Shown: positions 1 to 7,973 of the stretch, one piece after another | Numbering within the stretch: position 1 is the first letter of the stretch | How the letters are laid out: each line of letters begins with the position of its first letter | Source of the DNA: Couchioplanes caeruleus | Lineage (GTDB): Bacteria > Actinomycetota > Actinomycetes > Mycobacteriales > Micromonosporaceae | Direction of reading: 5' to 3' | Assembly: GCF_023499255.1 (NCBI RefSeq) | Contig: NZ_CP092183.1 | Location: 5,142,501-5,206,500, forward strand | DNA: 64,000 bases | Translations under genes and position numbers: made by a program | The notes under the pieces: model-generated | Databases searched by the model: none | Seen by the model: only the letters and a program-made list of their open reading frames with translations | What the model was told of the DNA's origin: nothing

Positions 1-746
1 ACGCTGATCATGCCGCAGACGCAGACCCGGCCGTGCACCGTCAGGGCCGAGATCGCGGCCTCGAGGTGGTCGCCGCCGACGTTGTCGAAGTAGACGTCGA
101 TGCCGTCCGGGGCGGCCGCCTTGAGCTGGTCGCGTACCGGCGCGTCGTGGTAGTCGAACGCCGCGTCGAAGCCCAGCTCGTCGCGCAGGTAGGCGACCTT
201 GGCCGCCGAGCCGGCGCTGCCGATGACCCGGGCGGCGCCCTTCAGCCGGGCGAGCTGGCCGACGACCTGGCCGACCGCGCCGGCCGCGCTGGAGACGAAG
301 ACGACGTCGCCGGGCTTGAACTCGGCGGTGCGCAGCAGGCCCGCGTACGCCGTCAGCCCCGGCATCCCGAGCACGCCGAGGTACGCCCCCAGCGGCGCCC
401 GGGACGGGTCGACCTTCGCCGCCGAGCGCGCGTCGACGAGGGCGTACTCGCGCCAGCCGAGCCCGTGCAGCACCGTCTCGCCGGGCTGGAACCCGTCCGC
501 CTCCGATGCGACGACCTCGCCGACCGCGCCGCCCTGCAACGCCTTGCCCAGCTCGTAGGGCGCCACGTACGACTTGCGGTCGTCCATCCGGCCGCGCATG
601 TACGGGTCGACGCTCATCAGCGTGTTGCGGACGAGCAGCTGCCCGGGGCCGGGCTGGGGCACCTCGGTCCGCACGGTCTCGAAGTCGGTGGGCACGGGCG
701 TCCCGTGCGGGCGGGCGGCAAGCCGGATCTCGGTCGAGGTGGTCAT
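1..746 (-). CDS. NADP-dependent MDR oxidoreductase (CurA/prostaglandin-reductase-like), 3' end cut by window
   Basis: About 248 N-terminal residues are visible and the gene runs off the left edge. It starts at an ATG (complement of 744-746) and opens MTTSTEIRLAARPHG. The GroES-like half contains SVDPYMRGRM, typical of the CurA/leukotriene-B4-dehydrogenase group of medium-chain reductases, which lack the catalytic zinc cysteines. The Rossmann half begins VVFVSSAAGAVGQVVGQLA, a dinucleotide-binding loop, followed by FDNVGGDHLEAA. Members reduce enones or quinones with NADPH in the cytoplasm; the substrate cannot be told from sequence. It is co-directional with htpG, ending 21 bp upstream, but a functional link is not implied. 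The family call is firm. Confidence 0.85.
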   Translation of the reverse strand, partial: MTTSTEIRLAARPHGTPVPTDFETVRTEVPQPGPGQLLVRNTLMSVDPYMRGRMDDRKSYVAPYELGKALQGGAVGEVVASEADGFQPGETVLHGLGWREYALVDARSAAKVDPSRAPLGAYLGVLGMPGLTAYAGLLRTAEFKPGDVVFVSSAAGAVGQVVGQLARLKGAARVIGSAGSAAKVAYLRDELGFDAAFDYHDAPVRDQLKAAAPDGIDVYFDNVGGDHLEAAISALTVHGRVCVCGMIS

Positions 747-767
747 GCCGCCCACCCTAGGGGTCGT

Positions 768-2618
768 TCAGATCGTGCGGGCGAGGCGGTCGGCGAGGAG
801 CTTGGCGAAGCGGGCCGGGTCGGTCAGGTCGCCGCCCTCCGCGAGCAGAGCGGTGCCGTACAGCAACTCGGCCGTCTCGGGCAGGTCCGGGGCGTCGGCG
901 CGCTGGGCGTACGCGTCGCGCAGGCCGGTGACCAGCGGGTGCCCGGGGTTCAGCTCGAGGATGCGCTTGACCGGGGGCACCTCCTGGCCCATCGCCTTGT
1001 ACATCTTCTCCAGCGTCGGGGTGATGTCGTCGGCGTCGCTGACCAGGCAGGCCGGCGAGGTGGTGAGCCGGGTGGAGAGCCGGGCCTCCTTGACGTCGGC
1101 GAGCGTCTCGCCCAGCCAGGTCAGCAGCGGGGCGAACTCGCCGGTCTGCTCCTCGGACGGCTTCTCGTCGGGCGTGAGGTCGACGTCGCCACGGGCGATG
1201 GACTGCAGCTTCCGGCCGTCGTACTCGGGCACGGCCTCGACCCAGATCTCGTCGACCGGGTCGGTGAGCAGCAGGACCTCGTACCCCTGGGCCTTGAACG
1301 CCTCCATGTGCGGGGAGTTCTCGACCTGCGCGCGGCTCTCGCCGGTCATGTAGTAGATGGCGTCCTGGCCCTCCTTCATGCGCGACACGTAGCCGGCCAG
1401 GGTGGTGGGCTCGTCGCCGGCCGTGGAGGCGAACGACGACACGTCGAGGATCGCCTTCTGGTCGTCGGCCTCGCCGAGCAGGCCCTCCTTGACGGCCCGG
1501 CCGAACTCGCGCCACAGGGTCCGGTACTTCTCCGGCTCCCGGGTCATCAGGTCCTTGATGGTGGACAGGACCTTCTTGGCGAGGCGCCGGCGGATCAGCT
1601 GGATGTGCCGGTCCTGCTGCAGGATCTCGCGGGAGATGTTCAGCGACAGGTCGGCCGCGTCCACCACGCCCTTGACGAAGCGCAGGTAGTCGGGCATCAG
1701 CTCGCGGCTGTCGTCCATGATGAACACGCGCTTGACGTACAGCTGGATGCCGCGGCGGCCGTCGCGCTGGAAGAGGTCGTGCGGGGCGCGGGACGGGATG
1801 AACAGCAGGGCCTCGTACTCGAAGGTGCCCTCGGCCCGCATCTGGATGATCTCCAGCGGGTCGGTCCAGTCGTGGCTGATGTGCCGGTAGAACTCGGTGT
1901 ACTCCTCGTCCTTGACCTCGGAGCGCGGCCGCGCCCAGAGCGCCTTCATGGAGTTCAGCGTCTCCGGCTCGCCCTCGCCCTTGAGCAGGCGGATCGGGAA
2001 CGAGATGAAGTCCGAGTACCGCTTGACGATCTCGCGGATCTTCCACTCGTCGGCGTAGTCGTAGAGCGCGTCCTCCTCGTCCTTCGGGCGCAGGTGGACG
2101 GTGACCGCGGTGCCCGTGGGCGCATCCGCGACGTCCTCGATCGTGTACGTCCCCTCGCCGGCCGACCGCCAGCGCGTACCCGCCTCCTCGCCGGCCTTGC
2201 GGGTGACGAGGGTGACCTCGTCGGCGACCATGAAGGTGGAGTAGAAGCCGACGCCGAACTGTCCGATCAGCTCGGCCGACTCGTTCTCCTTGCTCTCCTT
2301 GAGCCGGCGCAGCATCTCGGCGGTGCCGGAGCGGGCGATGGTGCCGATGAGGCCGACCACCTCGTCGCGGGACATGCCGATGCCGTTGTCGCGCACGGTC
2401 AGCGTGCGCGCCTCCTCGTCCGCCTCGATCTCGATGTGCAGGTCGTCGGCGCGGAGGCTGTCGTCGGTGAGCCCGGCGAGCCGCCGCTTGTCCAGCGCGT
2501 CGGAGGCGTTGGAGATGAGCTCGCGCAGGAAGATGTCCTTGTTCGAGTAGATCGAGTGGACCATCAGCTGCAACAGCTGCCGCGCCTCGGCCTGGAACTC
2601 CAGCGTCTCGGTGCCCAT
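768..2618 (-). CDS. htpG: Molecular chaperone HtpG (bacterial Hsp90)
   Basis: A 616-residue protein of normal HtpG length. The N-terminal GHKL ATPase domain has Glu33 and Asn37 in RELISNASDA, DNGIGM at 77-82 and GQFGVGFYS at 119-127. The middle domain carries SLNISREILQQ, and a C-terminal dimerisation region follows. It is an ATP-dependent cytosolic dimer assisting client folding. I chose the ATG at 2618 because ACGGAGGGATGAC gives a good ribosome site. The open frame continues upstream to 3137, but that extension is only the shadow of the Pro-rich gene. A possible -10 TACGAT lies at 2654-2659. Confidence 0.97.
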   Translation of the reverse strand: MGTETLEFQAEARQLLQLMVHSIYSNKDIFLRELISNASDALDKRRLAGLTDDSLRADDLHIEIEADEEARTLTVRDNGIGMSRDEVVGLIGTIARSGTAEMLRRLKESKENESAELIGQFGVGFYSTFMVADEVTLVTRKAGEEAGTRWRSAGEGTYTIEDVADAPTGTAVTVHLRPKDEEDALYDYADEWKIREIVKRYSDFISFPIRLLKGEGEPETLNSMKALWARPRSEVKDEEYTEFYRHISHDWTDPLEIIQMRAEGTFEYEALLFIPSRAPHDLFQRDGRRGIQLYVKRVFIMDDSRELMPDYLRFVKGVVDAADLSLNISREILQQDRHIQLIRRRLAKKVLSTIKDLMTREPEKYRTLWREFGRAVKEGLLGEADDQKAILDVSSFASTAGDEPTTLAGYVSRMKEGQDAIYYMTGESRAQVENSPHMEAFKAQGYEVLLLTDPVDEIWVEAVPEYDGRKLQSIARGDVDLTPDEKPSEEQTGEFAPLLTWLGETLADVKEARLSTRLTTSPACLVSDADDITPTLEKMYKAMGQEVPPVKRILELNPGHPLVTGLRDAYAQRADAPDLPETAELLYGTALLAEGGDLTDPARFAKLLADRLARTI

Positions 2619-2674
2619 GTCATCCCTCCGTGCGTCGATACGTTCCGCCGCTGATCGTATGACCCTGCGGTGAT

Positions 2675-3460
2675 CTACTCGAAGGGGTTCCCCGAGGGCA
2701 CGGCCGGCGGCCAGGTCAGCGCGGTGGGGCCGGCGGGCAGGCCGCCCGCGCCGGGCTGCCACGGGAAGTCGTGGTCCTGGTCGTGGTCGTGGTCCTCGCC
2801 GCCGTCGTCCTGCGGCTGCGCGGTGGTGGGCTCGGGTTCGGCGGGCTCCTGGGGGGCCTCGGTGACCGGCGGGGTCGTCGGCTCGGGCGCGGGGGTCGTC
2901 GCGGGCGGGGTGGTGGCCGGGGGCGTGGTCGCCGGCGGCGTGGTCGTGGCCGGCGGCCGGGTCACCGGAGGGCGGGTCACCGGCGGCCGGGTGGACGGCG
3001 GCCGGGTGGACGGCGGCCGGGTGGTCGGCACGGTGGCCGGGCCGGGCTTCGAGGTCGCCGGCGCGGTGGTCCGGGCGGGTGTGGTCGGCGTCGGCAGCGG
3101 GGGGCGTACCAGGGGCGGCGGCACGTCGGGGGTCCACTGCGGCAGGCCCGGCGCGGCGGTGCGGCCGGGCGCCGCGGCGCTCGTCGCCGCCGGGGATCCC
3201 GGCCGGGGCGTCAGCGTACGGATCTCCGGCGGCGCCTGCACCGTCGTCTGCTGCGCCGCGCCGGCCGTCCTGCCCGGCGCCGGCCGCCGCGCCGGGCCCA
3301 TCTCGGCCTCGGCCCCCGCGACGACCGTCCGTTCCGGCGGCGTCGTCCTCGTGCCGCCGGGGCCGGCCTCCCCGCTGAGCACCAGCGTGCCCCCGCCCGC
3401 GACCAGGAGCGCCACCATGCCGCCGACGACCTGCTTGTCCCGCCTCGTCAACTCACCCAT
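2675..3460 (-). CDS. Pro/Thr-rich single-span membrane or secreted protein, unknown function
   Basis: 261 residues. Residues 1-10 are charged (MGELTRRDKQ) and 11-29 form one hydrophobic segment, so it is probably an N-terminally anchored protein facing out. The rest is low-complexity Pro/Thr/Ala. Near-tandem (P)STRPP and (P)VTRPP units are encoded around 2955-3030, and PPATTPPATT units follow. There is no recognisable domain; it could span the wall or act as a glycosylated spacer. The repeats are prone to length change, so allele size may vary among strains. Function unknown. Confidence 0.7.
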   Translation of the reverse strand: MGELTRRDKQVVGGMVALLVAGGGTLVLSGEAGPGGTRTTPPERTVVAGAEAEMGPARRPAPGRTAGAAQQTTVQAPPEIRTLTPRPGSPAATSAAAPGRTAAPGLPQWTPDVPPPLVRPPLPTPTTPARTTAPATSKPGPATVPTTRPPSTRPPSTRPPVTRPPVTRPPATTTPPATTPPATTPPATTPAPEPTTPPVTEAPQEPAEPEPTTAQPQDDGGEDHDHDQDHDFPWQPGAGGLPAGPTALTWPPAVPSGNPFE

Positions 3461-3500
3461 GAAACCGTCATACAGGTACGAACGGGACTTTCGCCTCCGA

Positions 3501-4724
3501 TCAGGCAGATTTCCCTCCGTGTCGCCGGACCGCGAGCAACGCGAGGGCCGCGGCGCTCAGCACCGCCGCGACGACGTACGGCATCCGGTAGCCCGCGTGC
3601 TGGGCGAGACCGAGAACCGGACCGGCGAGCACGGCACCGGCCGGGAAGGTGTTGGTGAACAGCGTCGAGGCCCGGCCCGGGTGCCGCGGCAGCATGTCCT
3701 GCACGTAGGTGACGCCCAGCCCGGTGAGCGCCGCGATCGAGGCGGCGTTGAGCAGCTGCCCGGCCACCAGCACGGCGGTGCTCGTCGCCACGGACACCAG
3801 TGACGTGTACGCGAGACCGCACGCCGCCCCCACCAGCAGCAGCCGGTGCACCGGGACCCGCGTCGCCAGCCACCCGAAGCCCAGCATGAGCGGGATCTCC
3901 AGCCCGGCGCACAGCCCGAGCAGCAGTCCGGCGTCACGTACCTCGCCGCCCAGTTCCCGGGTGACGAACAGCGACAGCGACTGCACCGACAGGGCCCCGG
4001 CGCAGCGGGTGAGCACGAAGACGACGATCGTCAGCCAGATCACGGCCCGAGGGGCGTCGGCTCCCGGCCGTACCGCCCCGGCCTGTTGCGGCGCGGGCCG
4101 CGGGGACGCTCGCAGGGCCGTCAGCACGACGAGCGCCGCCACGGCGTACATGAGCGAGGCGGTGCCGTAGACGGCCGGGAAGCCGCCCGCGTCGAGCAGG
4201 ACGGCGGCGAGCGGCGGCCCGGCGACCCACGCGATGGAGAACAGCGTGCGCAGAGAGCTCATCGTCATGGCGACCCGCTGCGAGCCGTGCAGCGCCTCCC
4301 GCGCGTACGCGAAGACCTGCGGCATCATCGCGGCGGCCGCCGCGGTCAGCGTCACCGTGACCACCAGCAGCGCCCAGTAGTCCCGCAGGACGGCGGTCAG
4401 CGCGGTGCCGGCGCAGCCGGCGAGGGCCGTGGCCAGCAGCAGCGCGCGCCGCACGGGCAGCCGGTCGGACACCTTCGCGAGGAGCGTGGAGATGCACACC
4501 GCGGAGACGGGCGCCGCGGCGAGGAAGACGGCGACGTGCGCGGCGTCGGCGTGCACCGCCTCGTCGAGGAACAGCGCGAGGAACGGCGAGCTCATCGCGG
4601 TGGACAGGCCGACCGCCAGGAAGACGAGCGCGAGTGGGAGCCATCTGCCCGCGGCACGCCGCGCGTTCGTCAGAGTCGGGGTCGAAGTCGGAGTCGAAGT
4701 TGGAGTCGGGGTCGCCACAGCCAC
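3501..4724 (-). CDS. MFS transporter, sugar-efflux (SetA-like) type
   Basis: 407 residues with about twelve hydrophobic segments from residue 28. The stretch SSPFLALFLDEAVHADA and the overall pattern match the sugar-efflux branch of the major facilitator superfamily, which exports sugars or analogues by proton antiport. The N-terminus is unusual: Pro-Thr/Ser-Thr units encoded by imperfect 12-bp repeats (about 4676-4720). The GTG start at 4724 has no clear Shine-Dalgarno, but a -10-like TAGCGT lies 8 nt upstream, so the transcript may be leaderless. The substrate is inferred from family only. Confidence 0.8.
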   Translation of the reverse strand: MAVATPTPTSTPTSTPTLTNARRAAGRWLPLALVFLAVGLSTAMSSPFLALFLDEAVHADAAHVAVFLAAAPVSAVCISTLLAKVSDRLPVRRALLLATALAGCAGTALTAVLRDYWALLVVTVTLTAAAAAMMPQVFAYAREALHGSQRVAMTMSSLRTLFSIAWVAGPPLAAVLLDAGGFPAVYGTASLMYAVAALVVLTALRASPRPAPQQAGAVRPGADAPRAVIWLTIVVFVLTRCAGALSVQSLSLFVTRELGGEVRDAGLLLGLCAGLEIPLMLGFGWLATRVPVHRLLLVGAACGLAYTSLVSVATSTAVLVAGQLLNAASIAALTGLGVTYVQDMLPRHPGRASTLFTNTFPAGAVLAGPVLGLAQHAGYRMPYVVAAVLSAAALALLAVRRHGGKSA

Positions 4725-4796
4725 GTGGGGCCACGCTATCCGCGGATGGACGCCCCCACGCCCCGGCAGCCGCCCACCGTGTCGCGGCTCACCAGC

Positions 4797-5066
4797 TCAG
4801 CAACCGGGTCCCGCCGCCCGCCCGCCCACGATCCGGTACGCCGACACATCGCCCCGCAGGTACGGACGCAGCTCGGCCACGCGGGTGGGCGCCGTACCGT
4901 ACTGGGCCGCGTACGCGGTGATCGCGTCCTCCACCGTCCGGCAGCTCACCTGGTCCGCGACCTTGACCGTGACCCCCGTCAGACCGTGTGCGTTGAACGC
5001 AGCGTAAGACACACCGGCAACACTCACAGTGATGGCAGCAGCCATCGCAACCTCGGTCAAGTTCAC
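4797..5066 (-). CDS. Small type IV pilin/pseudopilin-like protein without leader peptide
   Basis: 89 residues. It begins MNLTEVAMAAAITVSVAG, then a soluble part with AITAYAAQYGTAPTRVAEL. This resembles mature pseudopilins: a hydrophobic N-terminal helix with Glu at position 5, then an 'AI-x-AY...G-P-x-x-L' segment. No prepilin leader is possible, because a stop lies four codons upstream of the GTG. A -10 TAAGCT sits 6 nt before the GTG, so the message looks leaderless. It ends in Cys. Without processing it could only insert by its N-terminal helix. No pilus genes are nearby. The resemblance is my reading, not a proven homology. Confidence 0.5.
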   Translation of the reverse strand: MNLTEVAMAAAITVSVAGVSYAAFNAHGLTGVTVKVADQVSCRTVEDAITAYAAQYGTAPTRVAELRPYLRGDVSAYRIVGGRAAGPGC

Positions 5067-5072
5067 GACCGC

Positions 5073-5078
5073 AGCTTA
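5073..5078 (-). promoter_or_regulatory. -10 element TAAGCT of a leaderless promoter
   Basis: TAAGCT (TANNNT consensus) is followed by six bases and then the GTG of the pilin-like gene. This is the spacing expected if transcription starts at the start codon itself. Confidence 0.5.
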
Positions 5079-5119
5079 TGCACTCACTGTGCGGCAACGA
5101 ACCGGCCGATCGGCCGAGA

Positions 5120-5245
5120 TCACATCACCCTCTGTAGTAGCTGCCGATCGCCGAACGCCGCACGGTGCCGACCCGGGGTGACGCCGCGCAGGCGCCGGAA
5201 GTGGCGGCGCAGGGTGCCGGCGCTGCCCAGGCCGCGCCGCCGCGC
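5120..5245 (-). pseudogene. C-terminal remnant of an AraC/GlxA-family regulator
   Basis: The minus strand reads VARRRGLGSAGTLRRHFRRL, then GVTPGRHRAAFGDRQLLQRVM and stop. This matches the second helix-turn-helix of AraC-type activators (usual form: A-x-x-GFGS-x-x-x-LRRHFRR-x-x-G-x-x-P-x-x-YR-x-x-F). The frame stays open upstream but its residues show no AraC similarity, and the first helix-turn-helix and sensor domain are absent. About 40 codons remain. It is most likely a deletion relic wedged between the pilin-like gene and the esterase. Confidence 0.6.
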
Positions 5246-5382
5246 GACCGGTCCTGCTCGGATGGTGGCTGCTGGTGAGGGCGTCGGCGGGCGTACCGGG
5301 CCCGCCACGGCGGTCATCGTGGCCGGGGTGGCGTTGATCGTCATGCCGTCACGACGCGGCGCGCCGGGCGTTGAGGACGGTG

Positions 5383-6153
5383 ATGAGACGACGGACGCTG
5401 CTGACGGGGGCGGGCGCGGCGGTGGCCGTCGCGGCCGCCGGGGGCTACGCCCGGACCAGGTTCGCCGCTGAGCCGGTGATCCCGGACGCGCCGCTGGGCG
5501 ACGAGCGCCTGGAGACCCGGCGGTCACGGGCGCGGGGCCGGGACGTCGACTTCTACACGGCCGTACCGGCCGGGCACGGCGACGGGCGCGGGCTGCCGGT
5601 CTGCCTGGTGCTGCACGGGGCCTCCAAGACCGCTGCGGACTATCCCGCGCTGGGCTTCGGCAGGTTCGTGACCGATTCCGTACGCCGCGGCAACGCCCCG
5701 TTCGTGCTGGCCGGGGCGACGGGCGGGCGCCTGGCGTGGCGGCCGTCCGGCGGTGACGACCCGCAGGCGATGGTGCACGAGGAGCTCCCGGCCTGGTGCG
5801 CGGACCGGGGCTTCGACACCCGCCGGATCGCGGCCTGCGGCTGGTCCATGGGCGGGTACGGCTCCCTGCTGCTGGCCGAGACGTTCCCCGGTTTCGTCCG
5901 GTCCGTCGCCGCCTTCTCCCCCGCGGTCTCCCCGGGCGACGAGGTGTTCGCGCAGGCCGGCCGGCTGCGCGGCGTACCGGTCGGACTCTGGTGCGGCACC
6001 GACGACGGCCTGCTCACCGAGGTGAAGGCACTCGAGAAGGCGCTGCCCGAGGGCCGGGCGGCCGGGAGCTACCGCGAGGGCCGGCACAACTTCGCGTACT
6101 GGAGCACGTGCCTGCCGGAAGCGTTCGACCTCATCGCCCGCGCACTCGGATAG
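5383..6153 (+). CDS. Tat-exported alpha/beta hydrolase (esterase D/feruloyl-esterase-like)
   Basis: 256 residues from the ATG at 5383, placed six bases after TTGAGGAC; a TTG at 5371 is a weaker alternative. The N-terminus MRRRTLLTGAG followed by an Ala-rich helix is a twin-arginine signal. The fold is alpha/beta hydrolase with oxyanion LVLHG (76-80), nucleophile Ser155 in GWSMGGYG, a likely acid at Asp207/208 (GTDDG) and His235 in GRHNF. It resembles small secreted esterases and mycolyltransferase-like proteins. The substrate is unknown; an ester on an extracellular polymer is plausible given the other secreted enzymes. Confidence 0.8.
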   Translation: MRRRTLLTGAGAAVAVAAAGGYARTRFAAEPVIPDAPLGDERLETRRSRARGRDVDFYTAVPAGHGDGRGLPVCLVLHGASKTAADYPALGFGRFVTDSVRRGNAPFVLAGATGGRLAWRPSGGDDPQAMVHEELPAWCADRGFDTRRIAACGWSMGGYGSLLLAETFPGFVRSVAAFSPAVSPGDEVFAQAGRLRGVPVGLWCGTDDGLLTEVKALEKALPEGRAAGSYREGRHNFAYWSTCLPEAFDLIARALG

Positions 6154-6169
6154 GGCAGACTGACCGACC

Positions 6170-7054
6170 ATGCGCCTGGTCTCGCTGCTGCCCTCCGCCA
6201 CGGAGATCGTGTACGCCCTCGGCCTCGACGCCGACCTGGTGGGCGTGACCTTCGAGTGCGACGAACCGGCGCACGCCCGGACCGACAAGGCGGTGGTCGT
6301 CGGCGGCCGCGACACCCGTGGCCTGAGCCCCGCCGATATCGACGCGTACGTGAAGGGCCAGATGGCGGCCGGCGGTGACCTCTACACGCTGCACGAGGAC
6401 GCACTCGCCGGGCTGGCCCCCGACCTGATCCTCACCCAGGACCTGTGCCGCGTGTGCGCGCTGCCCTCCGGCGACGTGTCGGACGCGCTGGAGCACCTGG
6501 GCTGCCGGGCGGACGTGGTGTCGCTGGATCCGTACACCCTGGAGGAGGTGCTCGGCACCTTCCGCACCGTGGGCGAGCGGGCCGGGGTGCCGGAGCGGGC
6601 GGCGGCGCTGGTGTCGTCGCTGCGTGCCCGCCTGGACGCGGTCGCCGCGGCGGTGGCGGGCCGGCCGCGCCCGCGGGTGGCCGTCGTCGAGTGGGTCGAT
6701 CCGCCGTTCACCGCGGGCCACTGGGTGCCCGACCTGGTCACGGCCGCCGGCGGGGAGCCCGTCGCGGCCCGGCCCGGCGCCCGGTCGGTGGAGACGACCT
6801 ACGCCGGGCTGGCGGCCGCCCGGCCGGACGTCGTGCTGGTCACGCCGTGCGGCTTCCATCTCGACGGCGCCGCGGACCAGGCGCAACGCGTGGTGCCGCA
6901 CTTCCCGGGAGCCGCGGTGTGGGCGATCGACGGCGACGGCCTCGTGGTCCGTCCCGGGCCGCGGCTGGTCGACGGCGTCGAGGCGATCGCGGCGGTGCTG
7001 CACCCGGACGCGGTGCCCGCCGCGCGGCCGGGGACCGTACGGCGGATCTCCTGA
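6170..7054 (+). CDS. BtuF-like cobalamin/chelate-binding protein without signal peptide
   Basis: 294 residues starting MRLVSLLPSATEIVYALGL, the hallmark opening of helical-backbone (type III) binding proteins of the BtuF group. Conserved features include VGGRDTRGLSPADID, LAPDLILTQDLCRVCALPSG and, near the C-terminus, RPDVVLVTPCGF. Exported relatives deliver vitamin B12 or siderophores to ABC importers. This copy has no signal peptide or lipobox and no transporter beside it, so it is probably a cytoplasmic representative often annotated as cobalamin-binding. It lies 16 bp after the esterase gene. Ligand unproven. Confidence 0.8.
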   Translation: MRLVSLLPSATEIVYALGLDADLVGVTFECDEPAHARTDKAVVVGGRDTRGLSPADIDAYVKGQMAAGGDLYTLHEDALAGLAPDLILTQDLCRVCALPSGDVSDALEHLGCRADVVSLDPYTLEEVLGTFRTVGERAGVPERAAALVSSLRARLDAVAAAVAGRPRPRVAVVEWVDPPFTAGHWVPDLVTAAGGEPVAARPGARSVETTYAGLAAARPDVVLVTPCGFHLDGAADQAQRVVPHFPGAAVWAIDGDGLVVRPGPRLVDGVEAIAAVLHPDAVPAARPGTVRRIS

Positions 7055-7058
7055 CGGC

Positions 7059-7871
7059 TCAGGCGCTGACCGAGGCCGGGCGCCGGGTCCGCCGCATGCC
7101 GGGGACCGTACGCCGCAGCACGCGGTCCCGGTGCGCCGCGGCCACCGAGTCCCGGCGCTCCTGCTCGGCACGCCACAGCCAGGCGATGTCCTTGCCGAAC
7201 GACCAGACGAGCGAGGCGAGCGCGGCCGCCACGACGACCCGGGTGAGCGCGTCCGGCAGCAGGCCCGCGGTGGCCACGACCAGCACGACGCCCTGGGTGG
7301 CGGCGACGACCTTGCGGGAGAAGCGCGGCGGCAGCGCGGCGAGGATCCAGGGCGCCACCGCCGCCGCCGCGACGAACAGGTAGCGGGCGGCGCCGATGAG
7401 CAGCGCCCACCAGCCGACCGTGCCCGCGACGTAGACGCTCAGCACCAGCGCGAGGAACGAGTCGACCTCCATGTCGAAGCGCGCGCCGAGCGAGGTCACG
7501 TTGCCCGTACGCCGCGCCACCTGGCCGTCGACGCCGTCGAGGGCGAGCGCGACGCCGACCAGCGTCACCAGGACGGGCAGCGCCACGGCGTGCTCGAAGG
7601 AGGTCACCACGAGCGCGGTCACCGCACCGACCAGCGTCGCGCGGGCCAGCGTCACGGCGTTCGCGGGGCCCAGCACGAGCATCCCGGCCCGGCGCATCCC
7701 GGAGCGGAGCAGGGCGCACAACACCACGGCGTACGCGAGGCCGGCCAGCCAGCCCACCGCGCTCAGGCCCACCGTGGCGGCGAGCGCCGCCATGATGAGG
7801 ACCTGCGCGGCCACCCCGGCCAGCGGTCCCCGGCCGGAACGAGCCGTCATGGTGTCGATACTGAGTGTCAC
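7059..7871 (-). CDS. CDP-alcohol phosphatidyltransferase family membrane enzyme
   Basis: 270 residues with six or more membrane segments. The complete signature D-x2-DG-x2-AR-x8-G-x3-D-x3-D is present: Asp112, Asp115, Asp133 and Asp137 in the stretch starting DGVDGQVARR. These residues bind two metal ions and catalyse transfer of a phosphoalcohol from CDP to an acceptor alcohol, as in phospholipid or polyol-phosphate lipid synthesis. It is divergent from the pterin-like operon with about 100 bp between. If functionally linked, it could attach a product to a lipid, but that is inference. Confidence 0.88.
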   Translation of the reverse strand: MTLSIDTMTARSGRGPLAGVAAQVLIMAALAATVGLSAVGWLAGLAYAVVLCALLRSGMRRAGMLVLGPANAVTLARATLVGAVTALVVTSFEHAVALPVLVTLVGVALALDGVDGQVARRTGNVTSLGARFDMEVDSFLALVLSVYVAGTVGWWALLIGAARYLFVAAAAVAPWILAALPPRFSRKVVAATQGVVLVVATAGLLPDALTRVVVAAALASLVWSFGKDIAWLWRAEQERRDSVAAAHRDRVLRRTVPGMRRTRRPASVSA

Positions 7872-7973
7872 AGTGCCTCCGGGTGGGCAAGATCGGGTCC
7901 CGCGTATGGTTGCCGCTGTCCAAGAACACGCTTGCCCGGCGCGTTCGGTTCAGTGGCCGGAGGAGAAACACCG

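Noticed and set aside
33..2654. An 873-codon open frame on the plus strand opposite the MDR gene and htpG
   Set aside because: Its protein is Arg/Gly/Leu-rich low complexity with no domain, and it mirrors the strong third-position GC of htpG on the other strand.
5083..5110. A third FliA-like promoter, CTCA-N18-GCCGAT
   Set aside because: The spacer is outside the 15-17 range and no gene starts within 250 bp downstream on that strand.
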